Shown piece after piece: positions 46,396-55,658 of a DNA stretch of 64,000 nucleotides. A program made the translations under genes and the position numbers. Positions within the stretch are counted from its first letter, which is position 1, and every line of letters starts with the position of its first letter. Below the pieces are notes generated by a model. The model did not search any database. It saw nothing but the letters and a program-made list of their open reading frames with translations, and was not told the origin of the DNA. This DNA is from Streptomyces capitiformicae (GTDB taxonomy: Bacteria; Actinomycetota; Actinomycetes; Streptomycetales; Streptomycetaceae): contig NZ_CP022161.1 of the NCBI RefSeq assembly GCF_002214185.1, forward strand, positions 9,369,486-9,433,485, written 5' to 3'.

Positions 46396-47391
46396 GTGAA
46401 ACGTGATGTTGATTCGCCGGCCTTCTCCGGCTCCTTCGCGCTCGGCACCGTCAGCGCACAGGGCCGGGATCCGTTCCCCGCTCTGGTCGTGCCGGGCCGC
46501 CGCGTGCTTGACCTGCGTGCCGCTCTGGGCGCGCCGGAGCTCACCGTGCGCGCGCTGCTGGAGGGCTGGGATGAGGTGCTGCCCCGTCTGCGCACTCTGG
46601 CCGCGGACACGGCCGGCGACTGGCTGCCGCTGGACGGCCTGCGGGTGCATGCCCCGGTGGAGCCACGGCAGGTGTTCCAGTCCGGCGCCAACTACCGGCA
46701 GCACGTGATCGATCTGGCCGTCGCCCACCGCTCCCCCGACGACCCCCGCACGGTCGAGGAGGCGCGGACAAAGTTCGCGGAGGTCATGGACCGGCGGGCG
46801 CGCGAGGACCTGCCGTATGTGTTCATCGGTCTGCCGAGCGCGATCACCGGCCCGTACGACGACGTGGTGCTCCCCGCATGGGCCGCACAGCCGGACTGGG
46901 AACTGGAGCTGGCGGCCGTGATCGCCAGGCCCGCCCACCGGGTCTTGGTGGAGGAGGCCCTGGAGTACGTCGCCGGCTACACGATCGCCAACGATCTCAC
47001 CGATCGCGCCTCCGTCTTCCGCCAGGACATGCCCGGCATCGGCACCGACTGGCTGCGCAGCAAGAACGCTCCCGGCTTCACCCCGCTCGGCCCCTGGATC
47101 GTCCCCGCCGAGTCCGTCGCGGACCCCGGTGACCTGCGGGTCACGCTGAAGCTGAACGGCGACACCATGCAGGACGAGTCCACCAAGGACATGCTCTTCG
47201 GCATCGCCCGGCTGGTGTCGTACATCTCCCAGGCTGCCCGGCTGCTGCCCGGTGACCTGGTGCTCACGGGCAGTCCGGCCGGCAACGGCATCCACTGGGG
47301 GCGCCTGCTGCAGGGCGGCGACGTCATGGAGGGCTCCATCACCGGGCTCGGTGTGCAGCGCACCCGTTGTGTGGCGGGGACACCGGCGTGA
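46396..47391 (+). CDS. Fumarylacetoacetate hydrolase family protein (FAH1 type), cluster B
   Basis: A 331-residue intact FAH protein from a GTG. It has VHAPVEPRQVFQSGANYRQH, DWELELAAVIARPAHRVLVE with metal-binding acids, GYTIANDLTDRASVF, DWLRSKNAPGFTPLGP and ARLLPGDLVLTGSPAGNG. The cluster A counterpart (31606) lacks everything from about residue 93 to the last dozen. It should hydrolyse or hydrate a ring-cleavage product. Its TGA overlaps the cyclase GTG. Confidence 0.92.
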   Translation: MKRDVDSPAFSGSFALGTVSAQGRDPFPALVVPGRRVLDLRAALGAPELTVRALLEGWDEVLPRLRTLAADTAGDWLPLDGLRVHAPVEPRQVFQSGANYRQHVIDLAVAHRSPDDPRTVEEARTKFAEVMDRRAREDLPYVFIGLPSAITGPYDDVVLPAWAAQPDWELELAAVIARPAHRVLVEEALEYVAGYTIANDLTDRASVFRQDMPGIGTDWLRSKNAPGFTPLGPWIVPAESVADPGDLRVTLKLNGDTMQDESTKDMLFGIARLVSYISQAARLLPGDLVLTGSPAGNGIHWGRLLQGGDVMEGSITGLGVQRTRCVAGTPA

Positions 47392-48386
47392 GCCTGGACC
47401 GGCGCGATCCCGAGGGCGCGATCGCCGGGGCCGCGAAGGCGTACTCGAACTGGGGACGCTGGGGCGAGGACGACGTGCTCGGCACCCTCAACTTCCTCGA
47501 CGAGGCGAAACGCCGCGAGGGTATGGCCCTGGGCCGGCGCGGGGTGAGTTTCTCTCTCTCGCAGCGCTTCGACATGAACGGCCCGCAGAAGGGCTGGCGC
47601 AGGCGCACCAACCCCATCCACACCATGCTGATGACCGGCACCGACGCCGCCCTCGGCAACCAGGGCTCCCCGCACGGCATCGGCGGCGCCGACGACCTCA
47701 TCACGATGCCGCTGCAGTGTTCCACCCAGTGGGACGGACTCGGCCACGTCTTCGACCACGGCAAGGCGTGGAACGGACGCGACGCGCAGAAGGTCGTCAC
47801 CGCCGACGGTGACCTCGTCACCGGCATCGAGCACATGGCCCCGCACGTCGCCGGGCGCGGCGTCCTCCTCGACGTGGGACGGGTCTTCGGCGTCGGTGGG
47901 GGCACCTCCCGCTCGAGCGGAGCCGACAGTGGGGGAGAGCTGCCCGACGGCTTCGCCATCACCGAGGAGCATCTGACGGCCACGGCCGAGGCACACGGCG
48001 TCATCGTCGGCCGGGGTGACATCGTCCTCGTGCGCACCGGGCAGCTGGCCCGGGTGCGCCGTGAGGGCTGGGGCGACTACGCGGGCGGTGACGCACCCGG
48101 CCTGTCCTTCACCACCGCCGGCTGGCTGCACACGAGCGAGATCGCCGCGATCGCCACCGACACCTGGGGCTTCGAGGTCCGGCCCAACGAGTTCGAGTGC
48201 GCCTTCCAGCCGCTGCACCAGGTCGTCATCCCCAACATGGGCCTGCTGGTCGGCGAGATGTGGGACCTCGACGCGCTCGCCGCGGACTGCGCGGACGACG
48301 GCGTGTACGAGTTCTGGCTCACCGCCGCACCCCTGCCCATCACCGGAGCCGTCGGCTCCCCCGTCAACCCGATCGCCGTCAAGTAG
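47388..48386 (+). CDS. Cyclase family (kynurenine formamidase-like) protein, cluster B
   Basis: A 332-residue paralogue of the protein at 30617, very similar over its whole length, starting at a GTG that overlaps the FAH1 stop. The metal-site stretch is QCSTQWDGLGHVFDHG and the C-terminus EFWLTAAPLPITGAVGSP is almost unchanged from the other copy. The same in-frame palindromic repeat is present as GGTSRSSGADSGGEL. It probably acts as an amide, ester or lactone hydrolase in the pathway. Confidence 0.9.
   Translation: MSLDRRDPEGAIAGAAKAYSNWGRWGEDDVLGTLNFLDEAKRREGMALGRRGVSFSLSQRFDMNGPQKGWRRRTNPIHTMLMTGTDAALGNQGSPHGIGGADDLITMPLQCSTQWDGLGHVFDHGKAWNGRDAQKVVTADGDLVTGIEHMAPHVAGRGVLLDVGRVFGVGGGTSRSSGADSGGELPDGFAITEEHLTATAEAHGVIVGRGDIVLVRTGQLARVRREGWGDYAGGDAPGLSFTTAGWLHTSEIAAIATDTWGFEVRPNEFECAFQPLHQVVIPNMGLLVGEMWDLDALAADCADDGVYEFWLTAAPLPITGAVGSPVNPIAVK
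47897..47939. repeat. Streptomyces-type palindromic GC repeat in cyclase gene B
   Basis: The 43-bp block TGGGGGCACCTCCCGCTCGA to GTGGGGGAGAG is the counterpart of 31064-31106, at the same codon positions. The repeat was therefore present in the common ancestor of the two genes. Confidence 0.65.
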
Positions 48387-48422
48387 CTGGATCGGCGCGA
48401 TCGCCGTGAAGTGGCTGGATCG
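48371..48422. repeat. Imperfect 28-bp tandem duplication at the cyclase B stop
   Basis: GATCGCCGTCAAGTAGCTGG at 48371 recurs as GATCGCCGTGAAGTGGCTGG at 48399, covering the last codons and stop of the cyclase gene and the following spacer. The second copy has lost the stop. It lies just before the ribosome site of the monooxygenase gene and widens the spacer; cluster A lacks it. Confidence 0.7.
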
Positions 48423-48449
48423 CGCAGCCAGAGGAACAAGGGAGTTCCC

Positions 48450-49577
48450 ATGACCGACACTCGCACCGTCCTCGTCGTCGGCGGCGGCACCGCAGGAAAC
48501 GGCCTGACCGTCCTGCTGCGCAAAGCCGGCATCGGCGTCGACCTCGTCGAAGCCAGGGCCGACTGGAACGTCCACGGCTCCGGAATCACCACTCAAGGCA
48601 ACGCCCTGCGCGTCCTGCGCGAGATCGGCGTGTGGGAGGAGGTCGAGAAGCACGGCTTCGGGTTCGACGCGCTCGGCATCACCGCTCCCGACGGGACGGT
48701 ACTGCACGTCGACGCGCATCACCGCACCGGCGGAGGGGACCTGCCCGCGGTTGTCGGCATGCAGCGGGCGGACCTCCAGCGCATCCTCATCGACGCGGTC
48801 CGAAGATCCGGTGCCCGGGTCCGGCTCGGCACCACCGTCCAGCAGCTGGAACAGGACGCCGCAGGTGTCGACGTCACCTTCAGCGACGGCACGTCGGGCC
48901 GGTACGACCTGGTCGTCGCCGCCGACGGACTGCACTCCGCGACCCGCGCCATGATCGGCATGAGCGAGCGGCCCGAACCCGTCGGCATGGGGATCTGGCG
49001 CGTCTGCGCCCCTCGTCCCGCACGTGTCGAGCGCACTGACCTCGCTTACGGCGGACCCTGTTACATCGCCGGCTACTGTCCCACCGGCCCGGACTCCCTC
49101 TACGCGTACCTGGTGGAACCCCAGCGGGAACGCGCGAGCCTCGTCCCCGACGCCTACGCCGAGGAGATGCGGCGTCTCGCCGAGCCGTACGGCGGTGCCT
49201 GGGACGAGATCCGCGCGTCCATCACCGATCCGAAGAAAGTCAACTACACGGTGTTCACCCGGCATCTGGTCGAGGGCTCCTGGCACCGCGGCCGCGTCGT
49301 GCTCGTCGGTGACACCGCGCACAGCTGCCCGCCCACTCTCGCCCAGGGCGCGGCGATGTCCCTGGAGGACGCCCTGGTCCTGGCGGAGCTGCTCGCCGGC
49401 CGCGACGACTGGGACGACGAACTGCTCACGGCCTACTACGAGCGGCGCATCCCCCGAGTCCGGCTGGTCGTGGACGGCGCCGTCCAGATCTGCCGGTGGC
49501 AGCTGGACGGGGTACGCGACGCCGACGTGCCCGGTCTGATCGGCCGCACGATGACCATGCTGACGGAACTGCCGTGA
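48450..49577 (+). CDS. Group A FAD monooxygenase, cluster B
   Basis: A 375-residue paralogue of the protein at 29467, starting MTDTRTVLVVGGGTAGNGLT behind GGGAG. It has LVVAADGLHSATRAMIG and RVVLVGDTAHSCPPTLAQGA. Substrate-side differences from the cluster A copy are concentrated around residues 65-85 and 190-230, where the pair could differ in substrate range. Its stop overlaps the amidohydrolase start (GTGA). Confidence 0.9.
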   Translation: MTDTRTVLVVGGGTAGNGLTVLLRKAGIGVDLVEARADWNVHGSGITTQGNALRVLREIGVWEEVEKHGFGFDALGITAPDGTVLHVDAHHRTGGGDLPAVVGMQRADLQRILIDAVRRSGARVRLGTTVQQLEQDAAGVDVTFSDGTSGRYDLVVAADGLHSATRAMIGMSERPEPVGMGIWRVCAPRPARVERTDLAYGGPCYIAGYCPTGPDSLYAYLVEPQRERASLVPDAYAEEMRRLAEPYGGAWDEIRASITDPKKVNYTVFTRHLVEGSWHRGRVVLVGDTAHSCPPTLAQGAAMSLEDALVLAELLAGRDDWDDELLTAYYERRIPRVRLVVDGAVQICRWQLDGVRDADVPGLIGRTMTMLTELP

Positions 49578-50614
49578 CACCGCCCACCCGTCTCCCACCA
49601 CCGCCCTTCCAAGGAAGCGCTGCGCGCCCTTTGACTGTCGACGTCCACGCCCACGTCGTACTCCCCGAGCTGGAGGAGGCCGTCGCCGGGTGGCCGGAAC
49701 GCGCCGCCGCCCGCGCTCTGGAGGCCCGCCGCACCGGCCCAAAGGCCCAGGCCGTCAGTGGGCCCATGATCCGTGAACGCATCCCCATGCTGACCGACGC
49801 CACAGCCCGCCTGGCCGCGATGGACGCCTGCGGTGTCGACATACAGCTTGTGTCTCCCGTCCCCGACTACCACTACTGGGCGGACGAGGAGCTGGCCCGC
49901 ACCGTGTGGGAGCTGGCCAACACCGGTGTCGCGGCACACTGCGCGCAGGCACCGGAGCGGCTGCGCGGCCTCGGGCTGGTCCCGCTCCAGCACCCGCACC
50001 TGGCCGTCGAGGCTCTCGAACACGCCTTGGAGCAGGGCCTGTCGGGTGTCGAGATCTCCTCGCACGCACCCGGCCGCGAACTGTCGGACCCCGCATACGA
50101 ACCCTTCTGGAGCCGCGCGGAGGAGACCGGGGCGGTGCTGTTCCTGCACCCCTACGGCTGCACCCTCGACGAACGCCTGGACCAGTGGTACCTGTCCAAC
50201 ACCGTCGGCCAGCCCACCGAGAACGCCGTCGCGCTCTCCCACCTGATCTTCTCCGGCGTCCTGGACCGCCACCCGGAGCTGAAGCTGATCGCCGCGCACG
50301 GGGGCGGCTATCTGCCCACCCACATCGGCCGCTCCGACCACGCCTGGCGGGTCCGTCCCGATGCCAGGGGCTGCGCCCGCCCACCCAGCAGCTACCTCAA
50401 GCGGCTGTACTTCGACTCGCTCGTCCACGACCCGTCCGTCCTGCGCGAGCTGATCCGGATCGCGGGCGCCGACCGGGTGCTGCTCGGTTCCGACTTCCCC
50501 TTCGACATGGGGGCCGACGACCCACTGGCCGCCCTGCGCGCCGCTCACCTGCCCGACCCCGACTTCCACGCCATTCGCGGTGCCAACGCGGCATCGCTGC
50601 TGCGCCTCACCTGA
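49574..50614 (+). CDS. ACMSD-like amidohydrolase, cluster B
   Basis: A 346-residue amidohydrolase-2 family protein from a GTG overlapping the monooxygenase stop. Metal-binding features are VDVHAHVVLP, FLHPYG, IAAHGGGYLPTHIGRSDHAW and the Asp in LLGSDFPFDMGADDP, matching aminocarboxymuconate-semialdehyde decarboxylase-like enzymes. Such enzymes decarboxylate or hydrolyse ring-cleavage products. The first 20 residues (PPTRLPPPPFQG) look unstructured, and a TTG at 49634, matching the cluster A start, is an alternative. The cluster A copy is destroyed. Confidence 0.9.
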   Translation: MTPPTRLPPPPFQGSAARPLTVDVHAHVVLPELEEAVAGWPERAAARALEARRTGPKAQAVSGPMIRERIPMLTDATARLAAMDACGVDIQLVSPVPDYHYWADEELARTVWELANTGVAAHCAQAPERLRGLGLVPLQHPHLAVEALEHALEQGLSGVEISSHAPGRELSDPAYEPFWSRAEETGAVLFLHPYGCTLDERLDQWYLSNTVGQPTENAVALSHLIFSGVLDRHPELKLIAAHGGGYLPTHIGRSDHAWRVRPDARGCARPPSSYLKRLYFDSLVHDPSVLRELIRIAGADRVLLGSDFPFDMGADDPLAALRAAHLPDPDFHAIRGANAASLLRLT

Positions 50615-50639
50615 GGCCACTCGAACAGGAGCCCCACTC

Positions 50640-51578
50640 ATGACCGAGCGTCTGCTCACCCACCTGAGGCATGTCGACCTCGCCGTTCCCGACTACGACC
50701 AACAACTCGACTTCTACGCCGGCATCTGGGGCCTGACCAAGGTCGCCGAGGACTCCGGCATCTCCTTCCTCGCCGCCGAGGGCAGCCCCGAGCAGTACAT
50801 CGTGCGCCTGCGCAAGGCCGAGGACAAGCGCCTTGACCTCATCTCCTACGGCGCCGCCAGCCCGGCCGACGTCGACACCCTCGCCGAGCAACTCCTCGCC
50901 GGCGGCGTGCAGTTGATCTCCCAGCCGGGCAAGGTCGACACCCCCGGCGGCGGCTACGGCTTCCGCTTCTTCGACATCGACGGCCGCACCATCGAGGTCT
51001 CCGCCGACGTCGCCGCACGACAGCACCGCAAGATCGAGGAGAAGGAGTCGATCCCGGTCAAGCTGTCGCACGTCGTCATCAACTCCCCCGACCTGGGCGC
51101 CACCAAGGAGTGGTACGAGCACCACCTCGGCTTCCGGCTCTCCGACACCCTCTGGCACCCCAAGATGGGCGAGGCCATGCATTTCATGCGGATCAGCTCC
51201 CAGCACCACTCCATGGCCATCGCCCAGGGCCCGCACACCTCCCTGCACCACATCTCCTTCGAGATGCGCGGCATCGACGAGTACATGCGCGGCACCGGCC
51301 GACTGCTGCGCGCCGGGGTGCACAAGGTCTGGGGCCCCGGCCGCCACTACGCGGGCGACAACACCTTCTCCTACTTCCACGACCCGCACGGCAACACCGT
51401 CGAGTACACCACCGAGCTGGAGCAGCTGGACGAGGACACCTGGCACCCCCACGTCTACGACTTCTCCACCGACGAGGTCTCCGACCAGTGGGGCACGGCC
51501 AACCCCGTGAACGAACTGGTCGCCAAGGAGTCCTTCAACGACCCCGACCGCGGCTGCTTCATCGCCCCGCCGGTCTGA
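50640..51578 (+). CDS. VOC-family extradiol dioxygenase, cluster B
   Basis: A 312-residue type I extradiol dioxygenase starting MTERLLTHLRHVDLAVPDYD. Iron ligands are the His of KLSHVVINSPD, the His of SLHHISFEMRG and the Glu of HGNTVEYTTELE; AEDSGISFLAAEGSPEQY is in the non-catalytic N-domain. Very similar to the copy at 27730, so both probably open the same or similar catechols. Confidence 0.92.
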   Translation: MTERLLTHLRHVDLAVPDYDQQLDFYAGIWGLTKVAEDSGISFLAAEGSPEQYIVRLRKAEDKRLDLISYGAASPADVDTLAEQLLAGGVQLISQPGKVDTPGGGYGFRFFDIDGRTIEVSADVAARQHRKIEEKESIPVKLSHVVINSPDLGATKEWYEHHLGFRLSDTLWHPKMGEAMHFMRISSQHHSMAIAQGPHTSLHHISFEMRGIDEYMRGTGRLLRAGVHKVWGPGRHYAGDNTFSYFHDPHGNTVEYTTELEQLDEDTWHPHVYDFSTDEVSDQWGTANPVNELVAKESFNDPDRGCFIAPPV

Positions 51579-51663
51579 TCCTCCCTACTCCGGGGGCGCG
51601 GCGATGCCCCCGCTCATTGCCCTGAGTGCCCGCCGCGCCCCGGCCCAGCCCCTTGGAGCCCCC

Positions 51664-52617
51664 ATGCGCTTCGCCACATACGAGTATCAGGGCCGCCGCC
51701 ACTGCGGCGTGCTGGACGGTGCCGCCATACGTCCCTTCCCCGACGGCACGACACTGCTCGACCTGATCCGCTCCGGCCTCCCGCGAGCGGCAACGGACCT
51801 CCCACCCACCGCGGACCCGGTCCCGCTGGACGCCGTAAGGCTGCTTCCGCCCCTGGAACCGCCGTCCGTGCGCGACTTCTACACCTTCGAAGAGCACATC
51901 GAGGGCGTACGGCGCTCCGGGGACCGCGGCGTACCCGAGGCGTGGTACGACGCACCCACCTTCTACTTCACCAACCCCCAAGCCCTGATCGGCGCGCGCG
52001 ACGACGTCCCGTATCCGCCCGGCAGCAAGGTGCTGGACTTCGAACTCGAGGTCGCGGTCGTCATCGGCCGCGAGGGCCGTGACCTGACGCCCGAGCAAGC
52101 GCGCGACCACATCGCCGGATACACCCTGTTCAATGACTGGTCGGCCCGTGACCTCCAGGTCCACGAAATGCAGGTCGGACTCGGCCCCTGCAAGGGCAAG
52201 GACACCGCCACCACCCTCGGCCCCCACCTCGTGACCCCGGACGAGCTGGAGCCGTACCGGGACGCCGACGGCTTCCTGCGCCTCGCCCTGACCTCGGAGA
52301 TCAACGGCGAGGTCGTCGGCAAGGACCTGCTGTCCAACATGAGCTGGACCTTCGAGGAGATGATCGCCTACGCCTCACGCGGAACCGTCGTCCGAGCCGG
52401 CGACGTGCTCGGCTCGGGCACCTGCGGCAACGGCGGCTGCCTGGCCGAACTGTGGGGCATCCGCGGCGAGCGGATCCCGCCGCCGCTGAAGCCGGGCGAC
52501 ACCGTCACCCTCACCGCGGACGTCCTCGGCTCCGTCCGCAACACCGTCATCCCCGGCCCCGAGCCGGTACCCCTCCCGACCGGACGCCGTCGTCCCCGAA
52601 GCCGTCCCCGTCCCTGA
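51664..52617 (+). CDS. Fumarylacetoacetate hydrolase family protein (FAH2 type), cluster B
   Basis: A 317-residue intact member of the shorter FAH subgroup, from an ATG behind GGAG. It has PPSVRDFYTFEEHIEGVRRS, APTFYFTNPQALIGARDDVP, LDFELEVAVVIGREGRDLTP with metal ligands, FNDWSARDLQ and GSGTCGNGGCLAELWG. The paralogue at 26653 is frameshifted right after APTFYFT. Together with FAH1 this gives two FAH steps per cluster, for example a hydratase or isomerase followed by an acylpyruvate-type hydrolase. Confidence 0.92.
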   Translation: MRFATYEYQGRRHCGVLDGAAIRPFPDGTTLLDLIRSGLPRAATDLPPTADPVPLDAVRLLPPLEPPSVRDFYTFEEHIEGVRRSGDRGVPEAWYDAPTFYFTNPQALIGARDDVPYPPGSKVLDFELEVAVVIGREGRDLTPEQARDHIAGYTLFNDWSARDLQVHEMQVGLGPCKGKDTATTLGPHLVTPDELEPYRDADGFLRLALTSEINGEVVGKDLLSNMSWTFEEMIAYASRGTVVRAGDVLGSGTCGNGGCLAELWGIRGERIPPPLKPGDTVTLTADVLGSVRNTVIPGPEPVPLPTGRRRPRSRPRP

Positions 52618-52863
52618 ACGGACCGGACTCCGCCGGCACAACCCGACCTGCTCAAGGCCACGACACCGCATCGGTCGCGCGGATGAGCCGGATCGGGCAT
52701 ACCGATCGCACGGAGGGTGGGCGGCGGGCCCCCGAGGCCGCATAGTCGTCCCACCTGCACGCCGCGTCCCCGTTCTGCGTCGGCGTGACGTCCTCCCAGC
52801 ATGCCGAACGCCGCCCGCGCCTGTACGGCATGCCCACTGCACACACCGTCCCTGGGAGTTGCC

Positions 52864-54120
52864 ATGCCTGCTTCCGTTCCCTTGCCCTCCGCCGCGATCG
52901 GCGAGTTGGCCCCGCCGTGCGTGAGTGTGTCGGGCCCGGCACACCTGCTTCGGGTGAGCGCGCTGATGGCGGGCAGCTGTCTGCCCGTGCTGGGGGCGGT
53001 ACTGATCGCTCCTGTGCTGCCGAAAATGCAGGACCACTTCGCCTCGACCCCCGGCGCCACGGCGCTCGTGCCCCTCGCGCTGACCATTCCGGCACTGGCA
53101 CTTGCGCTGCTGGCACCGTTCGCCGGAGTGATCGTGGACCGCGTGGGCCGCAAGCGTCTGCTGCTGGTGGCGACCGTCCTGTACGCGCTGTTCGGCACCG
53201 CACCGCTCTGGCTGGACTCGCTGGGCGCGATCATTGCCAGCCGCGCCCTGGTCGGCGTCGCCGAGGCTGCCATCATGACCTGCTGCACCACCCTGATCGG
53301 CGACTACTACTCCGGCCGGCGGCGGGTGAAGTACCTCGCCCTGCAGACCATGTGCGCCTCCGCGTCCGCCACGGCGTTCTTCGTGCTCGGAGGTGCTGCC
53401 GGTGCGGCGGGCTGGCGGGTCCCGTTCTGGGTGTACGCGGTGAGCCTGCTGCTCGCCCCGGTGCTGGCCTTCGCCCTGCCCGGCCCGACGGTGCGCGAGG
53501 TCCCAAAGACAGCCGTGGAAGGTCTCCCGGCGGCCCATCGCCCCTTCCCTTGGCGGCAGATGACGGGCATCTGCGCCCTTACCTTCTTCGGGGCGATGGT
53601 GTTCTACACCGTTCCCGCGGAGATGTCGTACCTGCTCGATGACCTCGGTGTGGAGAACACCGGTGTCATTGGTCTGGCAACCGCGGGCGCGAGCGCCGCC
53701 ACGGTGGCCGGAGCGATCACCTTCGCCCGGCTGAAGCGCTCCCCCGACCCGATGCTGCCCGTCATCTTCGCGGTTTGCACGGCCGGCTTCGGGGTGATGT
53801 TCCTCGCCGACAGCATCCCGCTGATGGCCGTCGGTGCAGTGATCAACTGCCTGGGTACGGGAATGCTGTTGCCGGCGCTCCTCACCAGTGCCATGTCCCG
53901 GCTGAAGTACGAGGACCGCGGCCGGGGCACGGGGCTGTGGACATCTGCCTACTTCGGTGGCTGTTTCGTGTGCCCGCTGGTGCTGCTCGCCGTCGAGTCG
54001 GTGGTCGGCACGCTGGCCGGTGCCGTGGGCCTGCTGGGCCTGACCACCGCGGCAATCGCGCTCGGGCTGCTGGTCGCCGGGCGGCGGGCCGTGCACACGG
54101 GCCCCGCACGATCTGTGTGA
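52864..54120 (+). CDS. MFS transporter, cluster B
   Basis: A 418-residue 12-helix transporter, starting MPASVPLPSAAIGELAPPC behind GGGAG, and a close paralogue of that at 33174 (LMAGSCLPVLGAVLIAPVLP, GVIVDRVGRKRLLLVATVLY). Here it follows FAH2 by 246 bp, a spacer in which no gene was seen, whereas in cluster A it follows the LysR gene. The gene replaced or displaced the SDR/CoA-transferase end of the cluster, remnants of which follow directly. Confidence 0.9.
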   Translation: MPASVPLPSAAIGELAPPCVSVSGPAHLLRVSALMAGSCLPVLGAVLIAPVLPKMQDHFASTPGATALVPLALTIPALALALLAPFAGVIVDRVGRKRLLLVATVLYALFGTAPLWLDSLGAIIASRALVGVAEAAIMTCCTTLIGDYYSGRRRVKYLALQTMCASASATAFFVLGGAAGAAGWRVPFWVYAVSLLLAPVLAFALPGPTVREVPKTAVEGLPAAHRPFPWRQMTGICALTFFGAMVFYTVPAEMSYLLDDLGVENTGVIGLATAGASAATVAGAITFARLKRSPDPMLPVIFAVCTAGFGVMFLADSIPLMAVGAVINCLGTGMLLPALLTSAMSRLKYEDRGRGTGLWTSAYFGGCFVCPLVLLAVESVVGTLAGAVGLLGLTTAAIALGLLVAGRRAVHTGPARSV

Positions 54121-54123
54121 ACG

Positions 54124-54222
54124 CCGTGGAGACCCCGATCGACGGCGGCCTCACCGCGCACAGCGGCGCCGAGCCGGTCTCGGACGCCGTGCGCCAGGAA
54201 ACCGAATCACGCGCCCCGCGCC
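54124..54222 (+). pseudogene. C-terminal scrap of the cluster SDR gene
   Basis: Directly after the transporter stop the sequence reads TPIDGGLTAHSGAEPVSDAV followed by RQETESRAP, matching the end of the cluster A SDR (IPIDGGLTAHGGVKSVSDAL). Only about 33 codons remain. Confidence 0.8.
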
Positions 54223-54259
54223 GCCGGGCACCCGAACCAGCAGAAAGGCCCTCTCGCCC

Positions 54260-54349
54260 ATGGACAAGGCCCGCCCAAGCGCCGACGAGGCGCCTCGCCG
54301 ACATCCCCGACGGAGCCTGCCTGGCCGTCGGCGGCTTCGGCCTCAGATA
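54260..54349 (+). pseudogene. N-terminal scrap of CoA-transferase subunit A
   Basis: Starts ATG GAC AAG GCC, reading MDKARPSADEA, and after a one-base shift continues [18 protein letters not shown] before a stop; compare [20 protein letters not shown] and [12 protein letters not shown] of the cluster A gene. It shows that cluster B once carried the SDR and CoA-transferase in the same order as cluster A. Confidence 0.85.
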
Positions 54350-54432
54350 ACCACACCAACGAACAAGGTCGTGCACCGCTCAGGCGCAAGGTCGATACGC
54401 GAATTCCCCCCGTACAGGCCGGTGACAGCTTC

Positions 54433-55563
54433 TCAGGCAGGTTCCGTCACCAGCGCGGCGATCTGAGCCTGCAAGGCGGGTACGTCGCCCGGGTCCCGGG
54501 CCAGTGTCCAGCGCACGATCTGCCGGGAGGCTTTCACGATGGCCCTGGTCCTGGGCAGTCGGCGCATCGTGAACGACTCCAGCACCTCGTCACTCACCCG
54601 GTCTCTGTTCACCAGTATGTCTGTCAGCACGTGCGCATCCTCCAGGGCCATGGCGGCTCCCTGAGCGAGGGTGGGCGGGCAGGCGTGGGCCGCGTCGCCT
54701 ATGAGGAGCACGCGGCCCTGGTGCCAGGGCCCGTCGAGCAGGTGGGACTCGAACCAGGTGTAGTGGATGGCGGAAGGGTCGGTCAGTGTTTCCCTGATCT
54801 CGTCCCAAGGACCGTGATAGTGCTCGGCGAATCCGCGCACGATGGCGAGCTTTTCCTCCGGGGTCGTCCGCATGCGGTCCTGCGCGATCTCGGTGAAATA
54901 GGCGTACATGGCCCGGTCGTTGATCGGGCAGTAGCCGGAGATGTAAGAGGGTCCGCCGTAGTAGAGCTCGGTGTGGCTGACCGAAGCCGGGCGGGGCACG
55001 ATGACTCGCCACGCGCCAAGGCTCTCCCCCTGGATGTCCGCGTCGATCCCCAGCGCCTGCCGCGTCGCGGAGCGGATCCCGTCGGCGCCGACCACCAGGT
55101 CATAACGTCCGGTCGAGCCGTCGGTGAACTCTACGGTCACTCCCGTGCTGTCCTGCGTGAGGTCGGCGAACGTCGTACCTGTGCGGACCTTCACTCCCAT
55201 CGCCACCACGCGATCCATGAGGATGCGTGCCAGCGCGGGACGGTACATGCCGACGGTGGCGGGCAGGTCCGGCCCACCGGTCCGATCGACGTCGAGCTTG
55301 ACGATGACGCCAGCCGCGGCACCGGCTGCGCGCAGGGCGAGCTGATTGTGCGAGTGCCCCCCGCGTTTCACGTCCTCCCATACTCCGAGCCGCCGCAGCA
55401 CCCTCAGCGCGTTGCCCTGCAGGGTGATACCCGATCCCAGGGCGGTGATGTCGGGTTTGAGTTCGACGAGGTCGACGGCGACGCCCGCCTCGGCGAGCAG
55501 GATCGCGGCGGCGGTACCTGCTGTACCACCTCCCACAACAAGTACGGTGCTGACTGCGGGCAT
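54433..55563 (-). CDS. Group A FAD monooxygenase, cluster C
   Basis: A 376-residue flavoprotein hydroxylase, starting MPAVSTVLVVGGGTAGTAAA behind GGGAG. LVVGADGIRSATRQALG and RVLLIGDAAHACPPTLAQGA are the FAD-binding motifs. It is related to the copies at 29467 and 48450 but clearly more distant. It is the last gene of the leftward cluster C operon and 95 bp after the dioxygenase gene. Confidence 0.9.
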   Translation of the reverse strand: MPAVSTVLVVGGGTAGTAAAILLAEAGVAVDLVELKPDITALGSGITLQGNALRVLRRLGVWEDVKRGGHSHNQLALRAAGAAAGVIVKLDVDRTGGPDLPATVGMYRPALARILMDRVVAMGVKVRTGTTFADLTQDSTGVTVEFTDGSTGRYDLVVGADGIRSATRQALGIDADIQGESLGAWRVIVPRPASVSHTELYYGGPSYISGYCPINDRAMYAYFTEIAQDRMRTTPEEKLAIVRGFAEHYHGPWDEIRETLTDPSAIHYTWFESHLLDGPWHQGRVLLIGDAAHACPPTLAQGAAMALEDAHVLTDILVNRDRVSDEVLESFTMRRLPRTRAIVKASRQIVRWTLARDPGDVPALQAQIAALVTEPA

Positions 55564-55658
55564 CGTCGTGCTCCCTCCGAGCCGATTCGTCGTCAAACGC
55601 GAGTGTTCGCGTTCGTGGTGCTGGGGCCCGAAGGTGAGTGCCCCCTCGGACCTCCTCG

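Noticed and set aside
46977..49742. 921-codon minus-strand frame across cyclase and monooxygenase genes of cluster B
   Set aside because: Antisense to two well-supported genes and made of Gly/Ala/Asp/Val-rich sequence; typical of high-GC third-position effects.
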